64,000 bases of DNA from assembly GCA_021234155.1 (NCBI GenBank), contig JAJEKV010000060.1:8578323-8642322 (forward strand). Reading direction: 5' to 3'. Below the pieces are notes generated by a model. The model was not told the DNA's origin, searched no databases, and was given only the letters and a program-made list of their open reading frames with translations. Position numbers and translations under genes: made by a program. This DNA comes from Isoetes taiwanensis. Lineage: Eukaryota; Streptophyta; Lycopodiopsida; Isoetales; Isoetaceae. Positions 8,067 through 19,370 of the stretch are shown in pieces; position 1 is the first letter of the stretch; each line of letters opens with the position of its first letter.

Positions 8067-10621
8067 TTATCTATTTCTCCTATTCTTCTTGCTTCTTGTA
8101 TTTCCAGCAGGAGTCTTATGCAGATAAGAAGAAATATCAGGTTTGGGAGATTTTTTCTTTTTCTTAGCTTTTGAGTCATTCCTAGATATCTTTGCAGTGG
8201 AGATGTTATTAGAAAGAAAATTCTCATTTCCCCAGTTCTCTTTGTCACTATCACACTCAGTGTCAGAAAACCCCCCAGGCACAAATTCAAACATATTTAA
8301 TGTATCATCCTCAGAAACTAGTTCATTGCAATTATAAAAGAGAGGTACTTGCCTGGTAGATGGATCTGCATTGTTGCAGTCAGGTTGAGAGTTTGAGATG
8401 TAAGAGTCCGAGCAGTCAATGTTGTCTCCTTTTAATTCCAAGCTTACTGCCAAAAGGTCTCGAGTGTCTATTTCAATTTCCTTATTTGCATGTTCCTCAG
8501 CTGACACACTGTTCATATTGCCTAAATCCTGAGCTAAACCATCCTGCAAAGTGGCAAGCTGCTCTGCAATTTCCTTGGATATAGGAGAAGGGTGGTTTGA
8601 TGAGAAAGAGGGTATATTTTGAAGGTCAATTAAAGGGCTGGATGGAATGTGGCAAGAGGGGAGAGTATTACTTTTGATAGAAGAAAAGGTGACATGGTCA
8701 AAATCTGCATTGTTGCTCTATAATAAGTCAGACTCTTGTTCAACACTTAAATTAGCAAGTACCTGAAATTGATTGGAACAATCAATTTTGTCAAGCAAGT
8801 TGTCTTGAGAGTCTCCCACTTATCTGGATCCACTGTGTTTGCAACAAATGATGCTGGTTCATGGATAGCTATGTCTTGATTTGCTTGAAGAAGATCTGCA
8901 GATATATTTTGTGTTGTAGTAGCTGGAGTACCCAAAGTATTGGATACTGTGTTGTTTTTGATAGATTTGGCCACATGTGAGGTCAACTGAGGTGAGTTGC
9001 TGTCTGGAATTGACTTTGTTATTTGAGCCATTTGTGGTGGCACAGATTTCTTATTAGCTTTATCAACCCTGAAACTTTCTGCCAAAATCTTGTCACATAG
9101 GCTCAATCCTTTGGGAATAGCTGGTTGTTGAGAGGCATGGCTTTTAATAATTAATGGAACATTCTTATAAACTTTTGCAGGTCCAAATTGATCTGACATG
9201 ACCTGAGTCTGCATTTTTGAAATGTCTCGAGAGTCTGCAACCACTTGGTCTAGTAGGTCATGAAGCTTCTCTGTTTACATATTATTATGCAAAATTGGAG
9301 TTTTCCCTTTATCTTTGAACTTGTCATATTTCTGTAGAACCTTAACTCCAGAGCAGTTATAGATATCAGATCTTTGCTTGGAATATTGGAAGCTCTTGTC
9401 CTTATTGGGGGAGTGAGAGATCATGTCCAACCTTTTGATCTGATTATTCTTGATCCTTTTTTTACTTCCATTTACTCTATTCCATTGGAAGTGTTGATGG
9501 CAGTCATGTACAGTCAAGCTTGAGTTATTTGAATTTCCTGATGGGAACTTGCCATTGACTTTGTTTGTATTGTCAATTTTTAAATCCAGGCAAGTATTTG
9601 GAGCATCAGATTCAAATCTGTTAGAGTTGTCAACTCTCTGGGCACACTCTGCAAACCAATAATGTCTTTTCGAGCAACTTTGGCAGTGAGGAGGTAGGCC
9701 TGACCATCTCAATGACAGATAGGAATTTTGGCCAAAGGCATCACAAAAGGGAATTGAGGTGGGAATGGCTTTGGAGAGGTCCAATTGTATGAAAGCTCTT
9801 GGGGATCTTGAAGGAGAGTATTCAGTGCAGATATAATTCCCAATGGAATTAAATAGGAGCTTTAAACATTCTTCACTCCAATAAATAGGATTTAATCCTT
9901 GCAGTGTAGTAAAAGCCACACAGAGATTTTCCATGCCATCAGAGTTAAGTCTAGGGTCCCATTTAAGAAATGATAATTGATAAGCTTCAAAGGTTTGAAT
10001 TCCTAGCTTAAGAAGAAAATTAGCAGTTCTTTGGCTCCCACATTCAACCATTATGTAGGGATAGTTTAACCAGTATATGGCATTTATGATGATACCCTTC
10101 TGAAGGTTAAGGCAAAAAGTCCATAATTTATCCAGTTGAATACCCGATCTTGAGACTTTTATGATAACAACAGTGTCTACAAGGGAGGACATTTTAGAAT
10201 GAACTGAGGGCAAATTTAGAGAAATACCATGATAAAGCTTCTGCTTGCTCCCTTCAATAGGTCGGAGCTCCTTCAATGCAGCATCATAATTATCATCAGA
10301 TTGAAGCTCAGCATTAGGTCTTGGAACACCATATGGCATGGGAACTTGCGTGGCAGGATCCAGAGTAGGAAGGCGCCCCCACATGTCGGGATCTTTGGAG
10401 AAATTATCCCACACTGGGGTTTTGTAGGTTTTTGGATCCATATCCTGGTTTGTATCTGTATCTGCAAGATTAGCGAAATTTCCAAATAGGATGAATTGAT
10501 CTGGATTCTTATGAAAAAAGCTTAACTGGTGTAGGAGCGCAGCTTGATCCCCAGACGAAAAAGCAGAAAAAGAGTGCAGCAGAGATAAAGATTTAGGGCT
10601 AAAATGATTTTTATTTTCCAT
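8067..10621 (-). pseudogene. LINE ORF1 (DUF4283-like RNA-binding domain plus zinc knuckle)
   Basis: ATG at 10621; open to a TAA at 9277-9275, then the same frame stays open to 8747, then a shift leads to a frame open to 8067. The first 448 residues contain a DUF4283-like region (about 100-300: IIKVSRSGIQLDKLW..WLNYPYIMVECGS, FLKWDPRL, SLRWSGLPPHC). A knuckle of form C-x2-C-x3-H-x5-C (CQSCSKRHYWFAEC) follows. The C-terminal part is Ser/Asn-rich and ends in a basic tail (KKKKKSPKP..TRSKKNRRNR), common in plant LINE ORF1 proteins. It probably binds element RNA. One nonsense codon and one frameshift split it, as read. Confidence 0.8.
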
Positions 10622-11160
10622 ATGAAAGGAGCAGGAGAAAACAACAAAGGGCGGAATTTAAAGAAAATCACAGCAGATGCGAAGCAGAGATGGAGATGCA
10701 AGATCAGAAATGAGAAGAAGGGGAAAGAGCAGGGAAAGGAAAAGGCAAGATCCTATCTATGAAAGAGAAGACCAAGATTACTCCTCAATGCCAGAATTAT
10801 CGAAGAAGACATCATTGGAAAATTCAATTTACAGAGAAATCTCCTAATTCCACCTCAGGCTATAATTTGATGGTAATTTTGGAGTCAATTTGCTCACTGT
10901 AAGCTCTGATGGTAGCAGTGGCTTCAACGTTCTTGGTTCCCAGAAACTCTTCGAGCCAAGAATCAATAATTTGAATCTCAAATTCCTCACTTCCTAGAAC
11001 AAAAGAGCACTCCAATTGGAAAGAGTTGTGAGGAAAAAGACTCCTGTAGATTAACGAATTCCAAAGATCCGAAGGTTGTCCAACCAGAAAACCACAAATC
11101 AGTCTGTCTCCCTGTTTTAAAATTGCAAAGATTCTAGCATCCATATGTAGATTTTTGCAT
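10622..11160 (-). other. Probable LINE 5' region with a small open frame
   Basis: A 94-codon frame (11144-10860, minus) lies upstream of ORF1 and is separated from it by a purine-rich untranslated stretch (10622-10790). I recognise no domain in it. It may be an upstream ORF of the LINE or older host DNA. Composition changes sharply beyond about 11180. Confidence 0.35.
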
Positions 11161-11279
11161 TCTAAATCTGATGGGATGCTAGCCTCTACAGGGCTAGCTC
11201 ATGATTCAAAAAGCGGAACTGAAGGTTTCGCTTACGCGAAAAATTTTCGACGCCGGAATTTTTTTTTTTTGCCGTATTA

Positions 11280-11680
11280 TACTTCAAATTAGTGCCGTAT
11301 TATTCGAATAATACGTATCGAGTATAAAACGTGATACGATGATAAACCTATCCCCTCGGGCGCGTGGTGGGGGTGTGGGTGGTGGTGGTGTGGTGTGGTG
11401 TGGTGGGAGTGTGGTGTGATATGGTGTGGTGGAGTGTGGTGGTGGTGGTGGAGTGTGGTGGAGGGGTGTGATATGGTATATGGTTGAGTGTGGTGGTGGT
11501 GCAAAGTGGTGGTGGTGGTGGAGGTGGGTGGAGGGGTGTGGTGTGGGATATGGTGGAGTGTGGTGGTAATGGACAATGTGGTGCATGTGGTGGTAATGTG
11601 GTGGTCGCAAAGATGTGGTGGTAGTCTATATGGTGGTGGGATAGATGATGGGGTGTGGTGGGGTGAGGGGGGAGAATAAA
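11280..11680. repeat. TGG/TGTGG minisatellite
   Basis: From 11365 to 11660 the plus strand is built from TGG, TGTGG and TGTGGTGG units with interruptions. The complement (CCACACC) recurs at about 11745-11790. The His/Pro/Thr-rich frames on the minus strand are products of this repeat, not genes. Confidence 0.85.
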
Positions 11681-11940
11681 TAAAATTGAATCCACACATA
11701 TCATACATTAACATGCACACACCCACATGACACCATGGACATAACGCACCCCACACCACACCACACCATCACGACACCACACCACACATCACTTTTATCC
11801 TATTTCGTCTGACATAAAAAATCTGCCTAGCCTGCTCTCATAAACATTTCTGAAATTCGTACACCCTGATAATAATTACATTCCTCTTCTAATCATTCGA
11901 AAAGGATCTGGGTCCTAAATCCTATTCCTGCGTCTGATTT

Positions 11941-12336
11941 TTGGCGTTTCATTCTCAATCGAACAAGTTCATTCCGGCAATGGTAGGGATGTTTAGAGAT
12001 CACTACGGCCTACCCCGGGTGAGCGAGGAGGGCATTCTGCATATGTTAAATAGGGCTCGTGACCAATCTCTGAAGGTGGAAATGCGTAAATCCACCTTCT
12101 TTGCTGATTTCGAATCCAACCTAAAGCCATACCGCAGACTGGATGCTGGGCCTTCAATGGCTATGCTTGGGGTCAGATTGACAGGAAGTGAGCTCTTAGA
12201 CAAGGTCCATGACCTTATGTTACATGCTGCTGCAAAGGCAGCTGGTTTATTTCACATCAAAAACGATGCCCATATCCTCCTTAAAATCCCCCATAAAAAA
12301 CCCCTTAAAATCCCCCTTTTCGTAGAATGGACATGA
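11941..12336 (+). CDS. Unidentified 131-codon open frame
   Basis: I do not recognise this protein. The first 105 residues have mixed, protein-like composition (for example LPRVSEEGILHMLNRARDQS, then LLDKVHDLMLHAAAKAAG) with predicted helices. The last 20 codons run into the C-rich repeat block that starts near 12280. No membrane segment or metal motif is visible. It could be an exon or fragment of an element-encoded protein ending in repeat DNA. Confidence 0.3.
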   Translation: MAFHSQSNKFIPAMVGMFRDHYGLPRVSEEGILHMLNRARDQSLKVEMRKSTFFADFESNLKPYRRLDAGPSMAMLGVRLTGSELLDKVHDLMLHAAAKAAGLFHIKNDAHILLKIPHKKPLKIPLFVEWT

Positions 12337-12905
12337 TTTTCAGAAACGGGGTATTTGGCCACAATCCCCCGTTGTGATTTTGTAGATTAATATCCCCTTA
12401 TTTGAATTTTTTTTATATCCCCCATTGCCATATGCAATGGTCATACCCCTTTTCTCACAAATAATGTTTATACCCCTTTGTAGGAACAATCCCCCTTTGT
12501 GATTTTGTAGTTTAATATACCCTTATTCCGTTCATACCCCTCTTCTCAACCATCCTCCTTTTATGTTTAATATCCCCTTATGTTTAATATCCCCTTATTC
12601 CGTTCATACCCCTTTTATGTTTATACTCCTTTTCCGTTCATACTCCTTTTATGTTTCATATCCCCTTACTCCGTTCATACCCCTCTTCTCAACCATCCTC
12701 CTTTTGTGACCTTGTAATTTAATATCCCATACTCTTAATACCCTTTTCTCAAAAATCCCCCCTTCGTGATTTTGTATTTAATATCCCCTTATTCCGTTCA
12801 TACCCTTCTTCTCAACCATCCCCCTTTTGTGACCTTGTATTTAATATCCCGTACTTAGTTAACACCCTTTTCTCAACAATCCCCCTTTTTTATTTTGTAG
12901 TTTAC
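12265..12905. repeat. Degenerate C/T-rich tandem repeat
   Basis: Irregular copies of units such as AATCCCCCTTTGTGATTTTG, TAGTTTAATATCCCCTTATT and CCGTTCATACCCCTTTTCTC follow each other with variable order and spacing. No open frame. The style resembles the block at 15600-16345, though the units differ. Confidence 0.75.
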
Positions 12906-13228
12906 TTAGATCAGATAATAAAGCATATGAAGATGTAGATTTGAATGCAGATAGGATGGAATTGGATGTGGATTCTATAAAACAAATTATGTTCCATACA
13001 AAAAAAAAAAAAAGAGAAACTGAAAATTATATGCAATTTCTTAATACCAAGAGCATGAATATAGAAAGAACAAGTCAGTAAATCAGTCTATTAAGAGATC
13101 AAAGATCAGTACATTAGTCATTCCAAGCTATGGTCAGTAGATCAAAGATCAGTACATTAGTCAGTAGATTAGTACATTGGTGGTGGTACGAGTCCCCCCA
13201 AGCTATGGTTCTGTTTGTTCTTTTGCAG
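12906..13228. other. Non-coding stretch, AT-rich
   Basis: No supported gene. Contains an A-run at about 12998-13012 and short direct repeats of TCAGTACATTAGTCA-type sequence at 13105-13170. The stretch ends with a pyrimidine tract and AG at 13228 that could serve as a splice acceptor. Confidence 0.5.
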
Positions 13229-13561
13229 GTACAGGTTGTCTTCTCGAGGGAGCTTTGTTCGGATCCTAGTGCATCACAAGAGTTAAGTGAGGAAAACCAT
13301 ATAGAGCCCAAGGGTAATATATCAACAATCTTTGTTCATAAATCTGTTGGAGATCTAAAGAGTTACTACAAGGCAAACTACTTCTATCGAGGTAACAAAG
13401 ATCCATTTACAGAGGCATGGCTTTCCTTAGATATAGCCTTTGGAAAGACCAAGTTTATTAACTCTCTAGTTCAAAAGTTCATCCCTGTGCCATATGATGA
13501 TACAAAGATTCTAGGGTATGAGCTAATTCAACCAGTTACGGACCAACATGTAATCTTTTGA
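13229..13561 (+). pseudogene. Exon-like fragment of unknown gene
   Basis: Downstream of a plausible acceptor (TTCTTTTGCAG, ending 13228) an open frame runs about 110 codons to a stop at 13559-13561. The composition is globular, for example VGDLKSYYKANYFYRGNKD and LDIAFGKTKFINSLVQKF. It looks like the last exon of a real protein, but I do not recognise the family and see no upstream exon joined to it. Confidence 0.35.
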
Positions 13562-14048
13562 CTAGTATAATCACTTCATATATAATTCAGTTTGTTATTT
13601 TTCATTGTTTTTGTCCCATGCTAATATTTCTGCGCCGCAATCTATTGTAGTATTTACCTGCCACGTATTTTTTGAAACAATATCCTGCTCGACGATTGGC
13701 AACGACCTATGCTGTGCTCCGGTGATGGCGATGGCGATTGCTGCTTCTAAAAAGCTTTGATGCTGGCAGAGCAACTAGATTCAGAAGAAGCTACAGCCAG
13801 GACGGCTATGGCCACGAGATGGAAGCCCTGCACTTGGAAAGGGCGGCTGGGCCTGGAGCAGCCCCAAATTCGGCAGCCCCAAAACCAGGGACTTTGAATT
13901 GGAGCAGGTGGTTTTCTTCTGGTTTCAATCCTGGTTCCTCCTAGATTTGCTGCCGAATTGTGCCTCAAATTTTTTAGTCCAAACCTTGGCCGGCCTTAGA
14001 AAATCCACTTTTCAATTTTGGGATTTTTGGTTCCTCCGAGGAGGGATC

Positions 14049-14327
14049 ATGGCGGAAGATGCTTCTTGCGCAATCAGGCGTTCTACTCATTCTTTTGATG
14101 AGAAGATGGTTCCCGTAAGTTCGGCGACTTGCAGGGCTGAAAACAGGGGATCGGATGAAAGGGATCATGGCGAAAGAAGCCCAAGAAGTGGGCAGGCAAG
14201 GCGGATATGGCTGAAGGTTAAAAAACAGTATGAGCTTGTGGAGTTTCAAGCTCTGCCGGATTATTTAAGAGACAATGAGTACATTTTGAGATACTACAGG
14301 GCGAATTGGCGATTCAAGAATTTGTAG
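14049..14327 (+). pseudogene. HHP/PAQR (adiponectin-receptor-like) first-exon fragment
   Basis: ATG at 14049 opens 92 codons. Residues about 59-90 (K-KQYELVEFQALPDYLRDN, then EYILRYYRANW) match the conserved region just before the first membrane helix of plant heptahelical proteins (pattern L-V-x-Y/F-x-x-L-P-x-Y-L-x-D-N-E-Y-I-L-x-x-Y-R-x-x-W). The N-terminus is variable and basic, as in that family. The frame ends at a TAG right after this motif, and no membrane segments follow within the next kilobase. It is either exon 1 separated from the rest or a captured fragment. The family's expected HNETLNVWTH motif is not seen downstream. Confidence 0.6.
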
Positions 14328-15100
14328 GTCCGAGACCTGACAGAAATCTGTAGAACAATAGAGAACATCAGACGTCATCATGTCCAAGCAAATAAAAAAC
14401 GTAGATCTTAGACTCACAGCAAAACCTCCAAGATCGGTAAGGTAACATCGACGATTTGCCCAGGCTCAAGGAAAATCCGGATATATAATGAAGCAATATC
14501 TTGAGCGATGAGAATAAATGATGCAGATGAAAAAGACTGATTAAGTAGACTGAGGGCACGCCATTCTTATGTGCAAGCTAAATGGCTTTCCATTGAAAAT
14601 CGATGGTAACAAAAGCGTCCTAAGGATTGCTCATGCTACCAGGGCCCAATATAAGCATTTTTGATCCGCAAGCCGATCAAAAACTATCGTCTGGCATAAT
14701 CCAGCAAGCAACAGAGTCACAGAGCGGCAAGCAAGGAAGAAAAAGGGGTACATATAATAAAAAGGAGCAAATGGAGTACCAGTATTTTGCGCAGAGAAGT
14801 AGAGCTATTGCTAGGCTATGTAGTCCACGCTAAAAAAAAAAATGGAACATACAACCCACGTCGTCTTGGGCTAGCTGTCCGCCAGGATGGATTGTTACTT
14901 TGCACAGTTGGTAATTTGGACTATCCCCTCCCTATTTCCTTGATTTATTGTGCAAATGCAAACAGTACCCACTATGCCCATTCTTGAATGTTCAGGAAAG
15001 AACTAACCCTGTTGCAAATCCTCAATGCAGATGTAACCGAGACCCAAAAGCCCTTGGAAGCAAGTTTTTAGACCTATTATCTCTTAGGTTTTTTTTTAAG
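14328..15100. other. Non-coding stretch
   Basis: No motif I recognise; only short unsupported frames. It contains an A-run at 14833-14841 and a T-run at about 15090. Confidence 0.4.
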
Positions 15101-15109
15101 AACAAAGGT

Positions 15110-15357
15110 TTGCAAAGTGCTATGATCACTGGATATGCTCAGCAGGGCAATGTAAAGTTGGCTTGGGTGTTATGCCAAATGACATCACATTTGCTTCTAT
15201 CCTTGCTGCCTGCAGTCAAGCTGGCCTTGTGTGTGAAGGCATCAAGTACTTCAAAGCTATGAAAAAAGACTATGACATTATATCAGATAACCGTCACTAT
15301 AACTGCATTGTGGATCTCTTTGGGCGAGCAAGGCATATGAAGCATGTAATTTACTGG
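15110..15357 (+). pseudogene. PPR protein fragment (PLS class)
   Basis: Two frames together spell the C-terminal part of a pentatricopeptide repeat protein. SAMITGYAQQGN (15116-15152) is followed, after a shift near 15155, by GVMPNDITFASILAACSQAG, a GIKYFKAMKKDYDI segment and HYNCIVDLFGRARHM, which is the end of the PPR array before an E motif. PPR proteins bind organelle RNA. One frameshift and missing flanks mark this as debris. Confidence 0.75.
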
Positions 15358-15432
15358 TGAATACCCATCAAAGTGCTTCTCTTGCAACGAATGCGCACGA
15401 CTAGTTGCTCATCCCCCCAATGTTCATATTGC

Positions 15433-15479
15433 AGGAAAGAGAAATGTTCGCGGCGGCCAAGCCGCCGCGATAAATTTCT
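15433..15479. other. GC-rich hairpin
   Basis: CGCGGCGG and CCGCCGCG (about 15449-15469) form a perfect 8-bp stem around a 5-base loop. A weaker outer stem (GAAAT / AATTTC) flanks it. It stands out from AT-rich surroundings. Confidence 0.5.
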
Positions 15480-15599
15480 TGTAAGTATTTAATAAGATTA
15501 CTGCAAAGGTTTAAATGTTATTAATTATATTAGTGGTGTTCTCAAATTGGCAATCTAAAGCAACACCCACTACTGAAATATTAACTTAAATATAATCCT

Positions 15600-16345
15600 C
15601 ACCCTCCCTTTCATTCATTCCCTTTTCATGTGAATCCCCATTTCTCCTCATCCCCCCCATTCTAAATTGCAATCCCCCCATTAGGCCCTCATTACCCTTA
15701 CTAATCTTATCCCCCATTCTAAATTGCAATTCCCCATTGTAAATTGCAATCCTCCATTGTACCCCTACTAACCCTGGCTATCTCATTTCTCGTCGTCCCC
15801 CATTCTTTATTTTTTTAGTAGAAATCCTCATATTCTAAATTGCAATCCTCCTATTACTCCTTCATTACCCCCAAAGAGTTCCCCTCGACTACCCCATTTC
15901 TCCGCATCCCCATTCTTCATCTCTTACAGAATATCCCCACGTTCTAAATTGCAATCCCCCATTACTCCATTACCCCTACTAATCCTAACTACCCCGTTTC
16001 TCCTCATCCCCCATTCTTCATTTTTTTTTAAGGAATCCCCATGTTCTAAATTGCAATTCCCTTATTACTCCATCATTACCCCTAGTACCCCTAACTACCC
16101 CTCATCCTCCATTCTTCATTTTTTTATAGAAAATCCCCATGTTATAAATTGCAATCCCCCTATTACTCCCTCAGTACCCCTAACATAGAACCAAAATCCT
16201 CTTCTCCTCATCCTCCATTCTTCATTTTTTATAGAAAATCCCCATGTTATAAATTGCAATCCCCCTATTACTCCCTCAGTACCCCTAACATAGAACCAAA
16301 ATCCTCTTCTCCTCAAAAAATTATCCGTTGCTCGTCAATCCCCCA
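15600..16345. repeat. C-rich degenerate tandem repeat with a recent 105-bp duplication
   Basis: Variable units of the type CCCCATTCTAAATTGCAATC and ATTACTCCCTCATTACCCCT run through the block. At its end two copies with a 105-bp period (about 16102-16312) are virtually identical. Small open frames here repeat with the same period and are not genes. Confidence 0.8.
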
Positions 16346-16750
16346 TTTCCAAAAGGGGGTATTTTAAGGAGGATGTGGGCATCATTTTTGATGTGTTTCA
16401 CAAGGCCCCCAAAAGTAAACTTGCAATAATATGTAGCATAATAACAGGGGGTTTTTTTTGTGTTTTTGTACGCTTTTCACAAAGGTTTTCCTAAGATTTC
16501 ATGGCGTATTCAAATGGATGTACTAATGCGTACATCTAGAGTGCACTATTTCTTAGTCGTTGATTTAGCCTTTTTTTTTTCAATGGTCAATGGTCCAACA
16601 TCCAAGGGCTCACAACAAAAGCCCTCTTTTTATTTTAGGGGCTGAACATGCAAGCCTCGTGGATAGCATTTCAGGGCATTCTTGCAAAAAATTGATATGG
16701 AGGGAAGCATATCCAACAAGCATTTCATTTGGTTCTCTGTTTAGGGTTCT

Positions 16751-18030
16751 ATGGCAGACTGGCCCGGCTCTGTGCCAAGGAGGCCAGCAAAGAAACAAGG
16801 AGGTGCCCGTGACCATAGCTCCTCTTCTTCTTCAAATTCGTGTATAGGGAAAATGAAGCTTTAAGCCGTGCAAATCCATGTCGTGAAAACCATAATAAGC
16901 GGTCTCTAGATATCTTAGGCCTTACACCTACCAAGGCAAGTCAGGCCTCCTTCAAGGTTGCTAATAGTAAGTGGCTTGGGAGAAAAAAAAATTGTTCGTT
17001 GCGGCGAAGCCTAGAGTTTTATGGAAGGGGCAAAACCCTAACATTTAGACAATTGGTAAAACCTCGCCTCATGGGTCGTGTTCCCTCGCACCATGCTTGT
17101 GGTCGGTAATCGCTTTGATCATGGTCGCCCAAATCATGGTCTGCGCCTCTAAGTTTCGCCTCGCAAGCGTGTCGATTCATGGATTCACCCACCATGGTCC
17201 GCCTTTAAGTTTCGCCTGCGCAAGGTGTCGATTCATGGATTCACTAATGCCGCTGGGCCACCTATCCATGCCTAAAACGGCTTTAATGTGGTTGCAAAGT
17301 GGAAATATGAACCCTCTATTCCGGTAACTGAGCATTCTCAGAATTATCTTCCTCAGAACTTTAAGCAAAATCGAAGGGAACATATCTCATCGCCTCTTGT
17401 GCTTTTGCGCAGCATGTGTCATCAACTTCAAATCAAGGGACATTTTATTGATTGAACTATGAAACGTAAAACGGAATGTAGATGAAGAACCGGTAAGCTA
17501 GTGATGGGCAAGTCTTATTATGTTTAGAATATTTGTTGAATTGCATCGTTGTTGGTAATAATGGCTGAATGACCACTATTTAGGATTATATGTCGTGATG
17601 CTCTAGTTGCTTATAAGAAATTATATGTCATGCGATTTTAAGTCTTCGTAAGTCCCCGCAATCCTACTTGTGTTAAGCTTCATGCGGTATCTTAATATTC
17701 CAAACATTATTTCAAATGCGCAGAACAGTATTTTGCACCATGTTGCTTCCTGGTTATGGTTATGTTGCTTCCTGGTTATACTAATTTGTCGCAATAATTG
17801 TATGGTAACTAAGCATTGCATTGGTGATTTGATGCTATTAAATAAGATGTAGCTATCCTTCGTTATTCTTACTGCTAAGAACATTTTTTTTGTTTTTACA
17901 GCCAAACAGTATTCGCATTATGGGGGACAAGGCTTGTTCTTCCTGTTGCAGTTTCAAGGCCAAACGATTTACTACCTGTGTTAAGTTCTTGTTGAAAATG
18001 GCCTCTTGCTCAACTCCGGCAGAAGTTAGT
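16751..18030 (+). pseudogene. Fragmentary two-exon gene of unknown function
   Basis: A possible first exon starts at ATG 16751 (MADWPGSVPRRPAKKQGG, then a Ser run). It shifts frame near 16835 into RENEALSRANPCRENHNKRS and ends at a GTAAGT donor (16967). A possible later exon at 17902-18030 has a good acceptor (T-rich tract, CAG at 17899-17901), an open frame with CSSCCSFKAKRFTTCVKF, and a GTAAGT donor at 18031. Whether the two belong together is unknown. I do not recognise the protein. Signals and composition suggest real exon debris rather than random frames. Confidence 0.3.
17135..17250. repeat. 58-bp tandem duplication
   Basis: Two successive copies beginning CATGGTC(T/C)GC and ending GTCGATTCATGGATTCAC, with period 58. 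The copies differ mainly by small indels around CG sites. Confidence 0.7.
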
Positions 18031-18625
18031 GTAAGTGAATTGAGACTGTGATAGGCTACAACAAGAGTGATTCTTTCACATTCCGGGTGTTGTACTTAAC
18101 TGGCACATTAATGTATGATCTCATGAAACTTTTTCAAAAGATGTCCTGCAGCGTTTTGCTAATGTGAACTACATTAGCATCATATACAATCGGCACCCAT
18201 TATATAAGCAGCAGCAGGGTTATTTTGACAACAAACTCAAATATAGTAAAATTTGATTATTTCTTCTGGATTAATATGAGAAACCATTTTATGATATGCT
18301 TGCAATAGAGAAGAATGTCTTCTATTTTCCAAACATTTATTCTACCTCCCTTTTCTTTTTGCTTTTATTTTGTTGTAATGATTTTTGGGCACTTTCATTG
18401 CTGACAGCTTGGCCACTGCACCTAGTTATCCGATGGCTCTATAAAATTTGGGTTTGCTTTCGCCTAGGCTTCTTCCCGTAATTAGATTACATGCACAAGT
18501 GTTTCTAATGTTATTACATGCGTAACTATTTGTAAAATTGGTGCGTGAAGTTATGCCATCCTTAGTGCCCGGGCCTTAATTAGGGCCCTAAGGGCCCAAA
18601 TTTTTTATTAATATAAATATATATA
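18031..18625. other. Non-coding AT-rich stretch
   Basis: No gene supported. It ends in a run of AT dinucleotides (18610-18625) that abuts the fold-back element. Confidence 0.4.
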
Positions 18626-19071
18626 GCATAATAACAACCAACACATCATCATCAACATTAATTAACATTGCATCCAACATATTTAAATTAACATCCCCCT
18701 AAAACCCCCTTTGGTTTGGGTGCATATTCACACGGGGGGTTACGTAGGGCAGCGAGAGCCCCTAAAAATTTAGAATACATGTATAAAATTAACATCATTA
18801 AGTACATTCTTTCAAACCTTATAGTATTTCACAAATCTCAATATACAGTATACAAAAACTTGTACATGCATACCCCACAAACGAGGATCGCTATGTATGG
18901 TCCAGATCTTGGAATAAAGGGCAAATATACCCATCCGACAGCTCTCGTTTCCCGGAGTAACCCCCCGTGTGAATATGCACCCAAACCAAAGGGGGTTTTA
19001 GGGGGATGTTAATTTAAATATGTTGGATGCAATGTTAATTAATGTTGATGATGTGTTGGTTGTTATTATGC
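18626..19071. mobile_element. Fold-back element with 114-117-bp inverted arms (MITE-like)
   Basis: The left arm 18626-18742 (GCATAATAACAACCAACACA...) is an almost perfect reverse complement of the right arm 18958-19071, differing by one 3-base ATC unit. Weaker pairing continues inward (GGCAGCGAGAGC against GCTCTCGTTTCCC). The 215-bp centre is unique. No transposase. No clear TSD; the left flank is (AT)n and the right flank AATAAAAG. A transcript would form a long hairpin. Confidence 0.85.
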
Positions 19072-19099
19072 AATAAAAGTCATCATAAAAACCAGTATA

Positions 19100-19365
19100 T
19101 ATGTGATTTTTTTCTATAACAATTCACAATGTCAACAAAAACCATGTGTCCGTTATGGTTTTGCGAAACCAGTAGCAGTTCATATCATATATTTTGTACC
19201 AACTTTAAAATTTACACTAGTTTTTAGAAATCATCATTAGTTTATAGAATGGTTTTTAAGCCTACATTGAATTTGCAAAATCATTGCTAGTTCATATCAT
19301 GTTTAGTTATCTGAATTTTATATCGTACAATAGTTTTTTGAAATCATTACTAGTTTGGGGAGATG
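19100..19365. repeat. Degenerate AT-rich repeats flanking the LARD
   Basis: Loose copies of a unit like TTTTGCAAAATCATTGCTAG followed by TTCATATCA occur here and resume after the LARD at 31870-32130. The large element therefore inserted into this repeat. Confidence 0.5.
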
Positions 19366-19370
19366 CGTTT
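19366..19370. repeat. LARD target-site duplication CGTTT, left copy
   Basis: CGTTT precedes TGTGACG at 19371 and follows CGTCACA at 31868 (31869-31873). Confidence 0.85.

Larger units (their letters stand above)
1..11160 (-). mobile_element. L1-type LINE retrotransposon, interrupted by an LTR element and cut by the window edge
   Basis: Reading leftwards the element has a 5' region (about 11160-10622), ORF1 (10621-8067) and ORF2 (8031 to 7275, then 1347 to 1). ORF2 encodes an APE-type endonuclease followed by a reverse transcriptase whose C-terminal part lies beyond base 1. The two halves of ORF2 are separated by the chromovirus at 1353-7269. Without that insert and one copy of its GGAAC target duplication, the endonuclease frame runs on into the linker before the RT. 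This order (ORF1 with a zinc knuckle, then EN-RT) is that of plant L1 LINEs. At least one stop and two frameshifts are present. The exact 5' end is not defined; 11160 is an estimate. Confidence 0.85.

Noticed and set aside
11284-11759. His/Pro/Thr-rich frames
   Set aside because: Translation of a TGG/TGTGG minisatellite.
16116-16316. 66-codon frame with an internal 35-residue repeat
   Set aside because: Explained by the 105-bp tandem duplication of C-rich repeat DNA.
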